From Gemmatimonadaceae bacterium (lineage in GTDB: Bacteria > Gemmatimonadota > Gemmatimonadetes > Gemmatimonadales > Gemmatimonadaceae): 64,000 nucleotides of DNA. A program made the translations under genes and the position numbers. Shown here in pieces: positions 8,245-15,749 of this stretch (the first letter of the stretch is position 1; each line of letters opens with the position of its first letter). The notes beneath the pieces are model-generated. The model had not been told where the DNA came from. It ran no database searches and worked only from the letters and a program-made list of their open reading frames with translations. The stretch is from assembly GCA_019637445.1 (NCBI GenBank), contig JAHBVS010000001.1, positions 593,586-657,585 on the forward strand. Reading direction: 5' to 3'.

Positions 8245-9215
8245 GGTGTCCGGTCCACGAGCCAGGCCAGCAGATTCAGGGCAAACTGCGCGTTCTGCTC
8301 GGCCATCGGCGCGTTCATTCCCATTGGCCGCCCCTCGCCGGGGCCCGCGCGCTGCGCGCTGAACATGGCAGCCTCGCCGAACATTGCCACGCGCCCCCGC
8401 CCTTCCTGGCGCACCGCACCCTGCAGCCATCCGCCGACTTGGCGTATCGGCGTGTCGTCCTCGAACTGCCAGGCGATGCGGGGCTCGAGCGAGACGAAGT
8501 CGGGCGGCAGCACGAGCAGCGGTGCCACGCCGGGTCGGTCCCAGCGGAAGGCCTGCCCCGTGAACGTGCGCACCTGCGTGATGCGGTGCTGTCCGGCGCC
8601 GTCGGTGATTGCGTGGCCGCGCAGTGATCCATTCTCGCGCACGAACACTGCTGGGTTTCGCTCGGCGAGCGCGCGCGCATCGCGCGGTGAGTCCGTGCCC
8701 CAGGGCGCGTAGGCGAAGCCGTCAGTGAACGCCGCTCCAAACGCGGCGGCCAGTCGCTTTGCCGCGCCCGCCAGCGGCATGTGATCGGCAATCAGCAGCA
8801 GCGATCCGCCACCCTGCACCCAGCGCAGCACCGCGGCGATCTCCGCATCCGTGAACGCCGACGGCGTCGGCTGCGGATACGTCGTCCACGGCTCGTCGTT
8901 TGGCTGCGCGTTGGAGATGACCAGCAGGTCGCACTCGGCGAGCACAGCCGCGGTGAAGGCAGCGCGCGAGGGCCGCACGCGATAACCGTCGCGGGTGGCA
9001 AGCGCGCCGAAGCTATGGAAGCGGCCGTCGAGCGTGTGGAAGTTGTAGTGGGCCTCGTCGAGGCAGAGGCGCGGGCCGGAGCTGGCCGCGTATGCCGGCG
9101 GGGTAACGACGGGCCGGAAGGCCGTGTCGGCGCGCTGCTGGGCACTGATCAAGTGCGGCGCGACGAGGATAGAGATGGCGAGGACGCGCCGCGCGACCTG
9201 TAGTCGGTTCTTCAT
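8241..9215 (-). CDS. Secreted DUF4350-like protein
   Basis: A 324-residue protein with a signal peptide (MKNRLQVARRVLAISILVAP, cleaved near ISAQ). The body has the LCLDEAHYN and FHTLDGRF stretch, then ISNAQPND, VLRWVQGGGSLLLIADH and a glutamine-amidotransferase-like alpha/beta core, matching DUF4350-type proteins of unknown function. ATG 9215 lies only two bases past the 3' end of tRNA-Lys, so the upstream open frame that reads through the tRNA is not coding. There is no room for a ribosome site outside the tRNA, so the message may be made by tRNA 3' processing or translated without a leader. The 3' end overlaps the promoter of the His-rich gene. Confidence 0.7.
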   Translation of the reverse strand: MKNRLQVARRVLAISILVAPHLISAQQRADTAFRPVVTPPAYAASSGPRLCLDEAHYNFHTLDGRFHSFGALATRDGYRVRPSRAAFTAAVLAECDLLVISNAQPNDEPWTTYPQPTPSAFTDAEIAAVLRWVQGGGSLLLIADHMPLAGAAKRLAAAFGAAFTDGFAYAPWGTDSPRDARALAERNPAVFVRENGSLRGHAITDGAGQHRITQVRTFTGQAFRWDRPGVAPLLVLPPDFVSLEPRIAWQFEDDTPIRQVGGWLQGAVRQEGRGRVAMFGEAAMFSAQRAGPGEGRPMGMNAPMAEQNAQFALNLLAWLVDRTP

Positions 9216-9217
9216 AG

Positions 9218-9290
9218 TGACCCGGGTGGGGATCGAACCCACGACCTGCGGATTAAAAGTCCGTTGCTCTACCGGCTGAGCTACCGGGTC
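9218..9290 (-). tRNA. tRNA-Lys (anticodon UUU)
   Basis: A 73-nt cloverleaf: acceptor GACCCGG/CCGGGTC, D arm GCTC/GAGC, anticodon loop CTTTTAA with anticodon TTT, T arm GTGGG/CCCAC with TTCGATC loop, discriminator A. CCA is not encoded. Its first 33 nt are repeated exactly at 15205-15237, which marks it as the attachment site of the neighbouring island; the working 5' half was probably supplied by the island. Confidence 0.97.
9258..9290 (-). repeat. 33-bp attachment repeat, tRNA-side copy
   Basis: These 33 bases are the 5' half of tRNA-Lys, from nucleotide 1 into the anticodon loop, and are identical to 15205-15237. The two copies are in direct orientation and bracket the accessory genes. This is the expected product of site-specific integration into the anticodon region with restoration of the tRNA. 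Confidence 0.9.
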
Positions 9291-9350
9291 GGAAAAAAAG
9301 CTTATGTCCAGCGACAACAAACGGCACGCGCTCTTCACCTGAGAACCGAG

Positions 9351-10250
9351 CTAAGTCGATCTGTGCCAGAAGCTGTGGCAGATGCTACTTAATCTAGTCT
9401 GAATCGGCCCGGCTTCTCCGGCGCCTCGGCAGTTAATTTTCACGGCCGCGAACCTGCGCGCCTCGGTCGCCCACCTAGGACCCGCCAGCTGAGCAACGGC
9501 AAATAGAGGCCACCAGTTGTCGGCGGCCCTGTCGATCACGTTTGACGACGCTTTGGGCTCCACCTTGGACAGTCGGGGTCTGATGTCGTCCTCCCAGCGC
9601 GCAACCTTGCGATGGAGGATGCGCGGTTCTGATACTGCGTGGGACGTAAGCTTCGCGGTACCTTCCGTTGGCAGCTTTCGCCGAAGTGAGATTACGATGG
9701 ATCGATCTTCAATGGTCGGCGGGAGCGTACGAATCCTGGCCAAGATCGTCGGGCTCCAAGCGAAAAGTGCTTGGGGTCGAGGCTGTGGGCCTACTCCGAG
9801 ACGCCGTGGCCACTTCACGTGTGTGTCCGCTTGGCAGAATGCCCACGAGTTCCCCGCGCCCTTCGAGGTAAGTATCCATCTCATCCAAAAGCAGCGCTGG
9901 ATGACTCGAACTATCGGCCCGGAAGACCACTGCTGGCGTGACATTCGATGTCGGGAGATGTCGCGGGACTAGCTGTGAAAGCACCGAGAAGAACGTTGAC
10001 GTACCACAGCGCTACTCCGGCGAGACGGCCGCAAGAATACCCGAGGTTCGGAACTCATCGTGTACGTGACTCGACACGACCCACAGCGCCACCGCAGTTG
10101 CTTCTCCATCCCGCAGAGCAGTAAGTCGTCACGGTCTCCGCGACGTCGTCTAGGAGGGCCAACCGTCGACCGGACGGTCCCACGGCGGCACCGCGGCTTC
10201 CCCCTGCCATCTGCCTGCCTTGCTGCTCTTCCTTCCTCTCCCCGCACTCA
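9351..10250 (-). pseudogene. Decayed DUF3631 helicase/primase-like gene
   Basis: Three frames of the minus strand together spell a DUF3631 domain, a family found in phage and plasmid replication or helicase-like proteins. In order: LLDDVAETV and VALWVVSSHVHDEF (about 10060-10180, with a frame change between them), LAAVSPE then an in-frame TAG at the normal Lys of SPEKRCGKT (the rest reads RCGTSTFF), TSNVTPAVVFR and PALLLDEMDTYLE, then SGHTRE near 9825. A second frame change near 9805-9820 follows, then LPPTIEDRSIVISLRRKLP and DRAADNWWPLFAVAQLAG. The Walker A lysines are lost, so it cannot make a working protein. It is likely a relic of the original mobile element. Confidence 0.8.
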
Positions 10251-10397
10251 TAAACCGTCTCTTGGATTGATGTCTTGGAGACAGCCACTCGGCGCGCCTC
10301 TAATCTCTACCTGAAGACGGGCCCCGTTCCGGACAGAATCGCCACTCTCGGAAGAATTCACTTCGCCCGCAACCCTGCTCCGGCCCATATTTCCTCA

Positions 10398-12929
10398 ATG
10401 TCCGCGACCGAATCCCCTCCAGCCGCGCCGCCGCTTGGATGGCTGATCCGTCGAGCCGCAGAGGACCTTCTCGCCGCGGTCGAGGAGGCTCGCTTAACAG
10501 CATCGGCGCGGCTCAACCAAAAGCAGCGTGGCGCGAAGGGGCAGTACTTCACGCCAGCCCAGACTGCGCGGTTCATGGCCTCGCAGTTCACGCCGCGAGG
10601 AGGCCGCATCAGACTCCTTGACGCGGGCGCCGGAGTCGGCAGCCTAAGCGCCGCTTGGATCGCCCAGGCCGCGCAATGGGAATCGCCACCCGAGCACATT
10701 CACGTCACGGCCTTCGAACTCGAACCTTTGCTTGCTGAGTACCTGGAGGCGACGTTCTCGAAGGCCGCTGCTGTCGCGGCAGGCGCCGGAGTCGGACTCT
10801 CTTGGGAAGTGCGCGGAGAGGACTTCATCGAGTCTGCCTCGGCTTCAGCCGTGGCAGAGTTGTTCGCGCAGACGCTGCCTCGATATGACGTGGCGATACT
10901 GAACCCGCCGTATCACAAGATTCGCTCCGACTCGAAGGCGCGCGAGACCCTCCGGCGCGCTGGCATCGAAACGAGCAACCTCTACTCTGCTTTCGTTTGG
11001 CTGGCGGTTAGCCATCTCACACGTGACGGCGAACTAGTCGCGATTACGCCGCGCAGCTTCTGCAATGGCCCGTACTTCCGCCCGTTCCGGAAATACCTAC
11101 TGGAGCAAAGCAGTCTCGATTGGCTTCATGTCTATGAGAGCAGAGACACTGCTTTCGCCGACGACGAAGTGCTTCAGGAGACGCTGATATTCAAGGTGAC
11201 GCGCGCTGAGGACCAGCGCTCGACGGTCACGGTCAGCAGTAGCGAGGCCGGCCACGAACACGATGTGAGCCAAAGGCAGCTACCGTATGGCCGAGTCGTC
11301 CTTTCAGATGACCGGGAGTCAGTCATTCACCTTCCCGACGAGGAAGGCGAGTACACCGCGTCGTTCATCCGCCAGCTACCGGCCACGCTGCGGGAGACTG
11401 GGCTCAGCGTGTCCACGGGCAAAGTCGTGGATTTCAGATGCCGTGAGCAGCTGAGAAGTGATGCCAGCGCGGATACGGTACCGCTGATCTATCCGCAGCA
11501 CTTTCTCAACGGTCGAGTTGAATGGCCGAAGACCGGCGCAAAGAAGCCGAACGCGCTCCAGATTCACGCTGATGTTGAATCGCTGTTGGTCCCTGCTGGA
11601 TACTACGTGTTGGTCAAACGCTTCTCCGCTAAGGAGGAGCGGCGGCGCGTCACTGCCGCTGTATTTGACCCCTCATCTGTCGCGTGCGAACAGGTCGGCT
11701 TCGAGAATCACCTGAACTATTTTCACGCACAGGGTGCACCTCTTAACAAGGAATGCGCATTTGGCTTAGCCGCATACCTGAACTCGACGCTGTTGGATGA
11801 CTACTTCCGTACCTTTAATGGCCATACGCAGGTCAATGCTTCCGACCTAAAGTCGCTACCGTACCCAAGCAGGGCCCAGCTGCAGGAGCTTGGCCGCTTG
11901 GTGCTCAATTCAGCGCTGCCTCAACCCGAGCTCGACACAGTCGTCGAGGAACACCTCTTTAAACCGCAGGATTCAGAGATGCCATCTGCTGGCGCCGAGA
12001 AGATTTTGGAAGCTACAGAGATACTTCGCGCGCTCGGATTGCCGAACGACCAGCTGAACGACCGGTCGGCGCTAACTCTGCTTGCGCTGGCGGATGTGCA
12101 TCCTGACAGCCATTGGCTCGCTGCGTCGCAGCCGATGATAGGCGTCACACCCATCATGGACTTCGCTCGCGACCGCTATGGCAAGCAGTACGCTCCGAAC
12201 ACACGCGAGACTTTCAGGCGCTTCACACTGCATCAATTTGTGGAGGCTGGGCTGGTGCGGGCAAATCCCGACGATCCGAACCGGCCTGTCAACTCGCCAA
12301 AGTATTGCTATCAGCTAACAACCGAAGCCCTCACACTCATCAGGCATTTCGGAACGAAGGCTTGGCTGAAAGCGCTAGAGGCACACAAGTCGGCGCTGGG
12401 CGAACTCAAGATGCGCTGGGCAGCGGAGCGCGAAATGCAGAAGATTCCGATCACGCTACCACAAGGCGGTGAGCTGGCGCTGTCGCCGGGGGGCCAGAAC
12501 GAGCTAGTCAAGCTCATCGTTCGCGAATTCCTGCCTCGCTTTACCCCAGGTGGGCACGTTGTCTACCTAGGAGACACGGAACAGAAGGATCTGTTCTACG
12601 ATCGCGAGTGCCTGAGGGCTCTCGGCGTCACGCCTCTCGACGATCACGGCAAGATGCCGGACGTTGTCGTGCATTTTGCGGCCAAAGACTGGCTCGTCTT
12701 GATCGAAGCAGTTACGAGCCACGGCCCCGTAAATCCGAAGAGGCAGGAGGAGTTGAAGCGACTCTTCGGAAAATCGCGGGCAGGTCTGGTATTCGTCAGC
12801 ACGTTTCTGACGAGACAGGACCTGAGTAAGTACCTAAGGGACATCGCGTGGGAAACTGACGTCTGGGTCGCGGAAGCTCCCAGCCACATGCTCCACTTCA
12901 ACGGAGAGAGATTCCTCGGTCCCTACTAG
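10398..12929 (+). CDS. Fused N6-adenine methyltransferase and PstI/BsuBI-type restriction endonuclease
   Basis: An 843-residue single-chain restriction-modification enzyme. The N-terminal methyltransferase has motif X (GQYFTPAQTARFMA, about 49), motif I (LLDAGAGVGSLSA, about 73) and the catalytic NPPY (169-172), as in Eco57I-like gamma-class N6-adenine methylases. After a target-recognition middle comes the helix-turn-helix and nuclease part of the BsuBI/PstI family (about 570-843), with VVYLGDTEQKDLFYD, MPDVVVHF and LIEAVTSHGPVNPKRQEEL. PstI and BsuBI themselves are usually separate from their methylases and cut CTGCAG; whether this enzyme shares that site is unknown. Start: ATG 10398 is the first ATG, while a TTG at 10275 would add 41 unconserved residues. 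The stop abuts the convergent gene with no gap. Confidence 0.88.
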   Translation: MSATESPPAAPPLGWLIRRAAEDLLAAVEEARLTASARLNQKQRGAKGQYFTPAQTARFMASQFTPRGGRIRLLDAGAGVGSLSAAWIAQAAQWESPPEHIHVTAFELEPLLAEYLEATFSKAAAVAAGAGVGLSWEVRGEDFIESASASAVAELFAQTLPRYDVAILNPPYHKIRSDSKARETLRRAGIETSNLYSAFVWLAVSHLTRDGELVAITPRSFCNGPYFRPFRKYLLEQSSLDWLHVYESRDTAFADDEVLQETLIFKVTRAEDQRSTVTVSSSEAGHEHDVSQRQLPYGRVVLSDDRESVIHLPDEEGEYTASFIRQLPATLRETGLSVSTGKVVDFRCREQLRSDASADTVPLIYPQHFLNGRVEWPKTGAKKPNALQIHADVESLLVPAGYYVLVKRFSAKEERRRVTAAVFDPSSVACEQVGFENHLNYFHAQGAPLNKECAFGLAAYLNSTLLDDYFRTFNGHTQVNASDLKSLPYPSRAQLQELGRLVLNSALPQPELDTVVEEHLFKPQDSEMPSAGAEKILEATEILRALGLPNDQLNDRSALTLLALADVHPDSHWLAASQPMIGVTPIMDFARDRYGKQYAPNTRETFRRFTLHQFVEAGLVRANPDDPNRPVNSPKYCYQLTTEALTLIRHFGTKAWLKALEAHKSALGELKMRWAAEREMQKIPITLPQGGELALSPGGQNELVKLIVREFLPRFTPGGHVVYLGDTEQKDLFYDRECLRALGVTPLDDHGKMPDVVVHFAAKDWLVLIEAVTSHGPVNPKRQEELKRLFGKSRAGLVFVSTFLTRQDLSKYLRDIAWETDVWVAEAPSHMLHFNGERFLGPY

Positions 12930-13493
12930 TCACCTGGTGGCGGCTTCACGCCGACGCCGACGGAGGGGCAAGTCGCGTGTCGACGCCATTCCTTCGACTT
13001 GCCCCACGTTGAGCTCAGCCTTCGGCTCAGCACCGGACTCTAGCTGCGCTTCGAGCTCCCGGACATCCTCCGTAAAGTCGAGCACGAGATTGAGCTGCTG
13101 CTCGCGGTGCTCGTTAACGTACCGAACGATGTTGCTCAGTTGGTGACAGTCAGCAACGATTGCGTTCCGCTTCTGGGCGACCATCGTACGGACGAAGCCG
13201 AACTCCGCGGTCCGCAAGTCATCCCAAAACGTACCCTGCTCGCCATCTCGCACGATCGTGGCCGGGTGCATCACGCGGACTCTCCGTCCCTTCTCATCGA
13301 TGATTGAAGACTCTCGCATGGCTGCGGCGATGTCCTCAGCGCAGACCCTGAGCTTCGCTTCAGCTTGGATCTCCCATCTGCCGTGCTCCATCGCCCACAA
13401 CGCGATCTCCGTCTTCTTCGCAGGCCATGGCCCTCCGGCTTTCCGATAATCATCGACAATCTGTTGCAGCTTCCTCGTGTAGCTCGAAGCCAT
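12930..13493 (-). CDS. Conserved hypothetical protein of the island
   Basis: A 187-residue soluble protein, ATG preceded by GGAGGA. It has YTRKLQQIVDDYRKAGG, ALWAMEHGRW, a middle DEKGRRVRVMHP, and an acidic FTEDVRELEAQLE stretch before a basic tail (RRRRREA). Similar proteins of about this size are known to me as unnamed neighbours of restriction and toxin-antitoxin genes, but no function is established. The mixed charge and basic tail would allow nucleic-acid binding. It lies 18 bp downstream of the antitoxin gene on the same strand and may be a third gene of that operon. Confidence 0.65.
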   Translation of the reverse strand: MASSYTRKLQQIVDDYRKAGGPWPAKKTEIALWAMEHGRWEIQAEAKLRVCAEDIAAAMRESSIIDEKGRRVRVMHPATIVRDGEQGTFWDDLRTAEFGFVRTMVAQKRNAIVADCHQLSNIVRYVNEHREQQLNLVLDFTEDVRELEAQLESGAEPKAELNVGQVEGMASTRDLPLRRRRREAATR

Positions 13494-13511
13494 CGCTCCT
13501 CCGTGTGAGAA

Positions 13512-14660
13512 CTACGATCCCGCACCAGCCACTGTTCCGAATCCATCGACCATTGCCGTCGCGGTCACGTGTTCACGGACCTTCGCGAGATGCTTGGTGA
13601 ACTTGTTCCACGCCTTTAGTCGCCTACGGAGTTGGCCAGCAACGATTCCCGGATGGCGCCCTTGCACCTGTGCAAACAGGCGAATGTTCTGGTCCGTGAA
13701 CAAGGGTCCCTTCCGGTCGATGAAGCTCTGAAGCGCAGCCTGCGGTAAGCAAAACTCCGCAGCAGCATGGTTAGCGCGAGCCTCTATCGGAGACTCGGAC
13801 TCGCCATCCCCGTCCAAATCGTCGTCAACAATAGCTCCAGACTTTCCGTCCTCGTTCAGCACATGCTCAATTTCGTGCCGGAGGACGAACCAGAAGTTGT
13901 CGATTCGATCTGCTGTCATCGACATTCCGATGACAGGCTGAGAGTTCTCATTAACCCAGAAGCAGACGCCGTCAGTTTTTAGCCCCGGCAGTCGCTCGAC
14001 GATGAGAAAACGAACTCCAGCCGCGTCCAGCAGCTTTGGCACCTGCGCAACAAGCTCTGGTTCCCGGAGTAGTGCCTTCATTCGATCAACCGTGCTGAGC
14101 AGTTTCTCGCGAGAATAGCCTGGAGTGATCATCGACTCCGCGAGCTGCTTAACGCGCAGTAGCCACACTTCCTGCACAAGCGAGCTCGGCTGATCGTACT
14201 CTCTCTGCTTTGCCGCCTTCGCGAACGGTGCATGCTCTTGGAGGCTGTCGACGCCAAGAAAGTTCAGCACGTTCGCCCGGAGCTCGTGCACGTCCGTCGA
14301 TGGCTTCACCCAACCCCGGGAGATCATCTGGCGAAGCGGGACTCGTTGCCGGATCGAAGCGCGCTCAGCAATCGAAGTCGAGGCGGGCTCCGTGTGCCTG
14401 AGACGATAGAGCGCCTCAGTACGCGTCCAGAACTCTGCCTCAATCCCGAGGGCCGCTTCGAGCTCGCGAGCAGTCTCCTCGGTCACCCGCTTCTTTCCGC
14501 GGATGATCTCGCTCACCACCTGAACCGGGCGCTCCATGACCTCCGCAAGATCTGCTTGCGTCCAACCGCGAGCCTCTAGCTCATCTTTGATGAACTCGCC
14601 GGGAGGAAACACTTCCGCAGGTACGAAAGTTGCCACGCGGTCCTCCTCTCTAGTCCCCAT
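13512..14660 (-). CDS. HigA-type antitoxin fused to ImmA/IrrE metallopeptidase
   Basis: A 382-residue protein. Residues about 18-85 are a HigA/XRE helix-turn-helix (PPGEFIKDELEARGW, TQADLAEVMERP, VVSEIIRGKKRVTEETA). Residues about 170-330 are an ImmA/IrrE-type peptidase with the zinc motif RHEIEH (His262, Glu263, His266) and a downstream IEARANHAAAEFCLP (Glu293). HigA part: would bind the adjacent toxin and its own operator. Peptidase part: in related proteins it cleaves repressors, so regulated proteolysis is possible here. The coding region begins inside the end of the toxin gene (ATG 14660, toxin stop 14650-14652); a TTG at 14672 is an alternative start. Confidence 0.88.
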   Translation of the reverse strand: MGTREEDRVATFVPAEVFPPGEFIKDELEARGWTQADLAEVMERPVQVVSEIIRGKKRVTEETARELEAALGIEAEFWTRTEALYRLRHTEPASTSIAERASIRQRVPLRQMISRGWVKPSTDVHELRANVLNFLGVDSLQEHAPFAKAAKQREYDQPSSLVQEVWLLRVKQLAESMITPGYSREKLLSTVDRMKALLREPELVAQVPKLLDAAGVRFLIVERLPGLKTDGVCFWVNENSQPVIGMSMTADRIDNFWFVLRHEIEHVLNEDGKSGAIVDDDLDGDGESESPIEARANHAAAEFCLPQAALQSFIDRKGPLFTDQNIRLFAQVQGRHPGIVAGQLRRRLKAWNKFTKHLAKVREHVTATAMVDGFGTVAGAGS

Positions 14661-14955
14661 AGTGATTCTCAATCCCCTTGATTCTCACGAGCTCGTTCGG
14701 CTCTTCACCTTCGAACTCGACGATAAGTCGCCACTTCTTGTTGATGCGCATCGAATGCTCATGCTTCCGTTGCCCCTTCAGCTGCTCAAGCCCAAGACCG
14801 CCGAACTGATACAGACTCGACTTCCGCGACACGGTGCGGAGCCGCTGCATGACCTTCCGGAAGCCCTTCACGACGGGAACCGCAAATCCGGCGGTGAAGG
14901 CCGCCTCTTTCTCCAACCGCGCCAAGTCAGGATCGTCGTGGTGTACTTCGAGCAT
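14650..14955 (-). CDS. HigB/RelE-ParE superfamily toxin
   Basis: A 101-residue basic protein with the HigB pattern: FRKVMQRLRTVSRKSSL, GLGLEQLKGQRKHEHSMRI, NKKWRLIVEFEG and a C-terminal NHYGD. HigB-type toxins are ribosome-associated mRNA endonucleases. It is the first gene of the pair, toxin before antitoxin, which is the known HigBA order, and its stop overlaps the antitoxin start. The operator and promoter lie directly upstream at 14981-15010. Confidence 0.88.
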   Translation of the reverse strand: MLEVHHDDPDLARLEKEAAFTAGFAVPVVKGFRKVMQRLRTVSRKSSLYQFGGLGLEQLKGQRKHEHSMRINKKWRLIVEFEGEEPNELVRIKGIENHYGD

Positions 14956-14980
14956 CTACCGCACGTAGAAAAGAGAGTCA

Positions 14981-15010
14981 TATATACATCGATTCACCCC
15001 TAGGGTGAAT
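14981..15010 (-). promoter_or_regulatory. Toxin-antitoxin promoter with palindromic operator over the -35
   Basis: On the minus strand: -35 TTCACC (15004-15009), 17-bp spacer and -10 TATATA (14981-14986). ATTCACCC and GGGTGAAT (14992-14999 and 15003-15010) form a perfect 8-bp inverted repeat with a 3-bp centre covering the -35. A repressor bound here would block RNA polymerase, the usual way HigA-type antitoxins control their own operon. The rest of 14956-15296 holds the right attachment repeat and no gene I can support. Confidence 0.72.
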
Positions 15011-15204
15011 ATCTGCTTTCTGACTCGTGCGCGCAAGGGCTTCTCGAAAGCGGCTTGGGCTCGCGATTTGCAGTGTCGTGTGTCGTGTCAGGATCTGATT
15101 GAATTCGGGGGCCCGGACTACGCCAGCGCAGGTCCGCAAGAGGACTTAAGTTACTACCTTGCAACGTTTTACACGGAAATACGCAATCGCCAGAGGGGAT
15201 TAGG

Positions 15205-15237
15205 AGTCCGTTGCTCTACCGGCTGAGCTACCGGGTC
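15205..15237 (-). repeat. 33-bp attachment repeat, displaced 5' half of tRNA-Lys
   Basis: Identical to 9258-9290. It is the original 5' half of the tRNA, pushed about 6 kb away by the integration. Upstream of it on the minus strand a TATTAT hexamer remains near 15256-15261, at a fitting distance from the tRNA 5' end. It is possibly the original tRNA promoter's -10, now driving a dead half-gene. Confidence 0.88.
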
Positions 15238-15296
15238 TCGGGAATCCGGTAAAGATAATAGACCTCATCTCGGGGCCGGCCTGGCGGACTTCCCTG

Positions 15297-15737
15297 CTAT
15301 GGGACGGCGATGCGAGAGGAGTGTGACGCCAGCATCACCCAGGCGCCCTCGTGGCGCAGCCACGTGCGCGTGAAACGGAATCGGCCGCTGAACGGCTGCC
15401 CATCCGCGCCGGTACCGGCCTGCACGGACGTACCCGTGATGACCGCGACGTCCCCGTGCTGCCGTACTACGACGTCCTCATTGCGGATGACGGTATTCAC
15501 CCGACCACCTCCAGCTCCCCGCCTCAGCTCGTCGAGGTACGCACGTCGATCCTGCTGCCGACCGTCGGAATGCGTCAGCACCCAGTCTGCGGCCAGCAGT
15601 GCTTCCAGGCCCGCCGCGTCACCACTCAAGCGCAACTGATTCCACGCCGAGTCGCGGGCCATGAGCGCAGCATCCTGCGCCGCCAGCGGCCCCGCACACA
15701 GACACAGCAGCAAGCACCACAGGACAGCTCTTTGCAC
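15297..15737 (-). CDS. Secreted DUF4440/NTF2-like protein
   Basis: A 146-residue exported protein with signal peptide MQRAVLWCLLLCLCAGPLAA and a SnoaL/NTF2-like fold: MARDSAWNQL, LEALLAADWVLTHSDGRQ, AYLDELRRG, VRQHGDVAVITGTS, RFRFTRTWLRHEGAWVML. Family members range from enzymes to binding proteins, so no activity can be assigned. The second of two nearby GTG codons (15737) is chosen as start because AGGAGG stands five bases before it; the first GTG (15743) overlaps that ribosome site. Confidence 0.75.
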   Translation of the reverse strand: MQRAVLWCLLLCLCAGPLAAQDAALMARDSAWNQLRLSGDAAGLEALLAADWVLTHSDGRQQDRRAYLDELRRGAGGGRVNTVIRNEDVVVRQHGDVAVITGTSVQAGTGADGQPFSGRFRFTRTWLRHEGAWVMLASHSSRIAVP

Positions 15738-15749
15738 CGGCACCTCCTA

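Larger units (their letters stand above)
9258..15237. mobile_element. ~6-kb island integrated in tRNA-Lys
   Basis: The segment is bounded by the 33-bp tRNA-Lys repeat. By eye it is clearly more A/T-rich than the surrounding sequence. It carries accessory genes only: a decayed DUF3631 gene, a fused restriction-modification enzyme, an unknown gene and a toxin-antitoxin pair. No integrase or recombinase can be read in any frame, so the element is either a remnant or was moved by an integrase supplied elsewhere. Flanking genes on both sides are chromosomal in style. Confidence 0.85.

Noticed and set aside
9216-9338. N-terminal extension of the DUF4350-like gene through the tRNA
   Set aside because: The extra 41 codons translate tRNA-Lys itself. 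The signal peptide begins at ATG 9215.
9291-15204. Integrase or transposase in the tRNA-Lys island
   Set aside because: All frames were read for tyrosine- or serine-recombinase and DDE motifs, and none was found.
15005-15226. A 73-codon plus-strand open frame right of the toxin promoter
   Set aside because: It runs through the operator and the displaced tRNA half, has no ribosome site and no recognisable motif.
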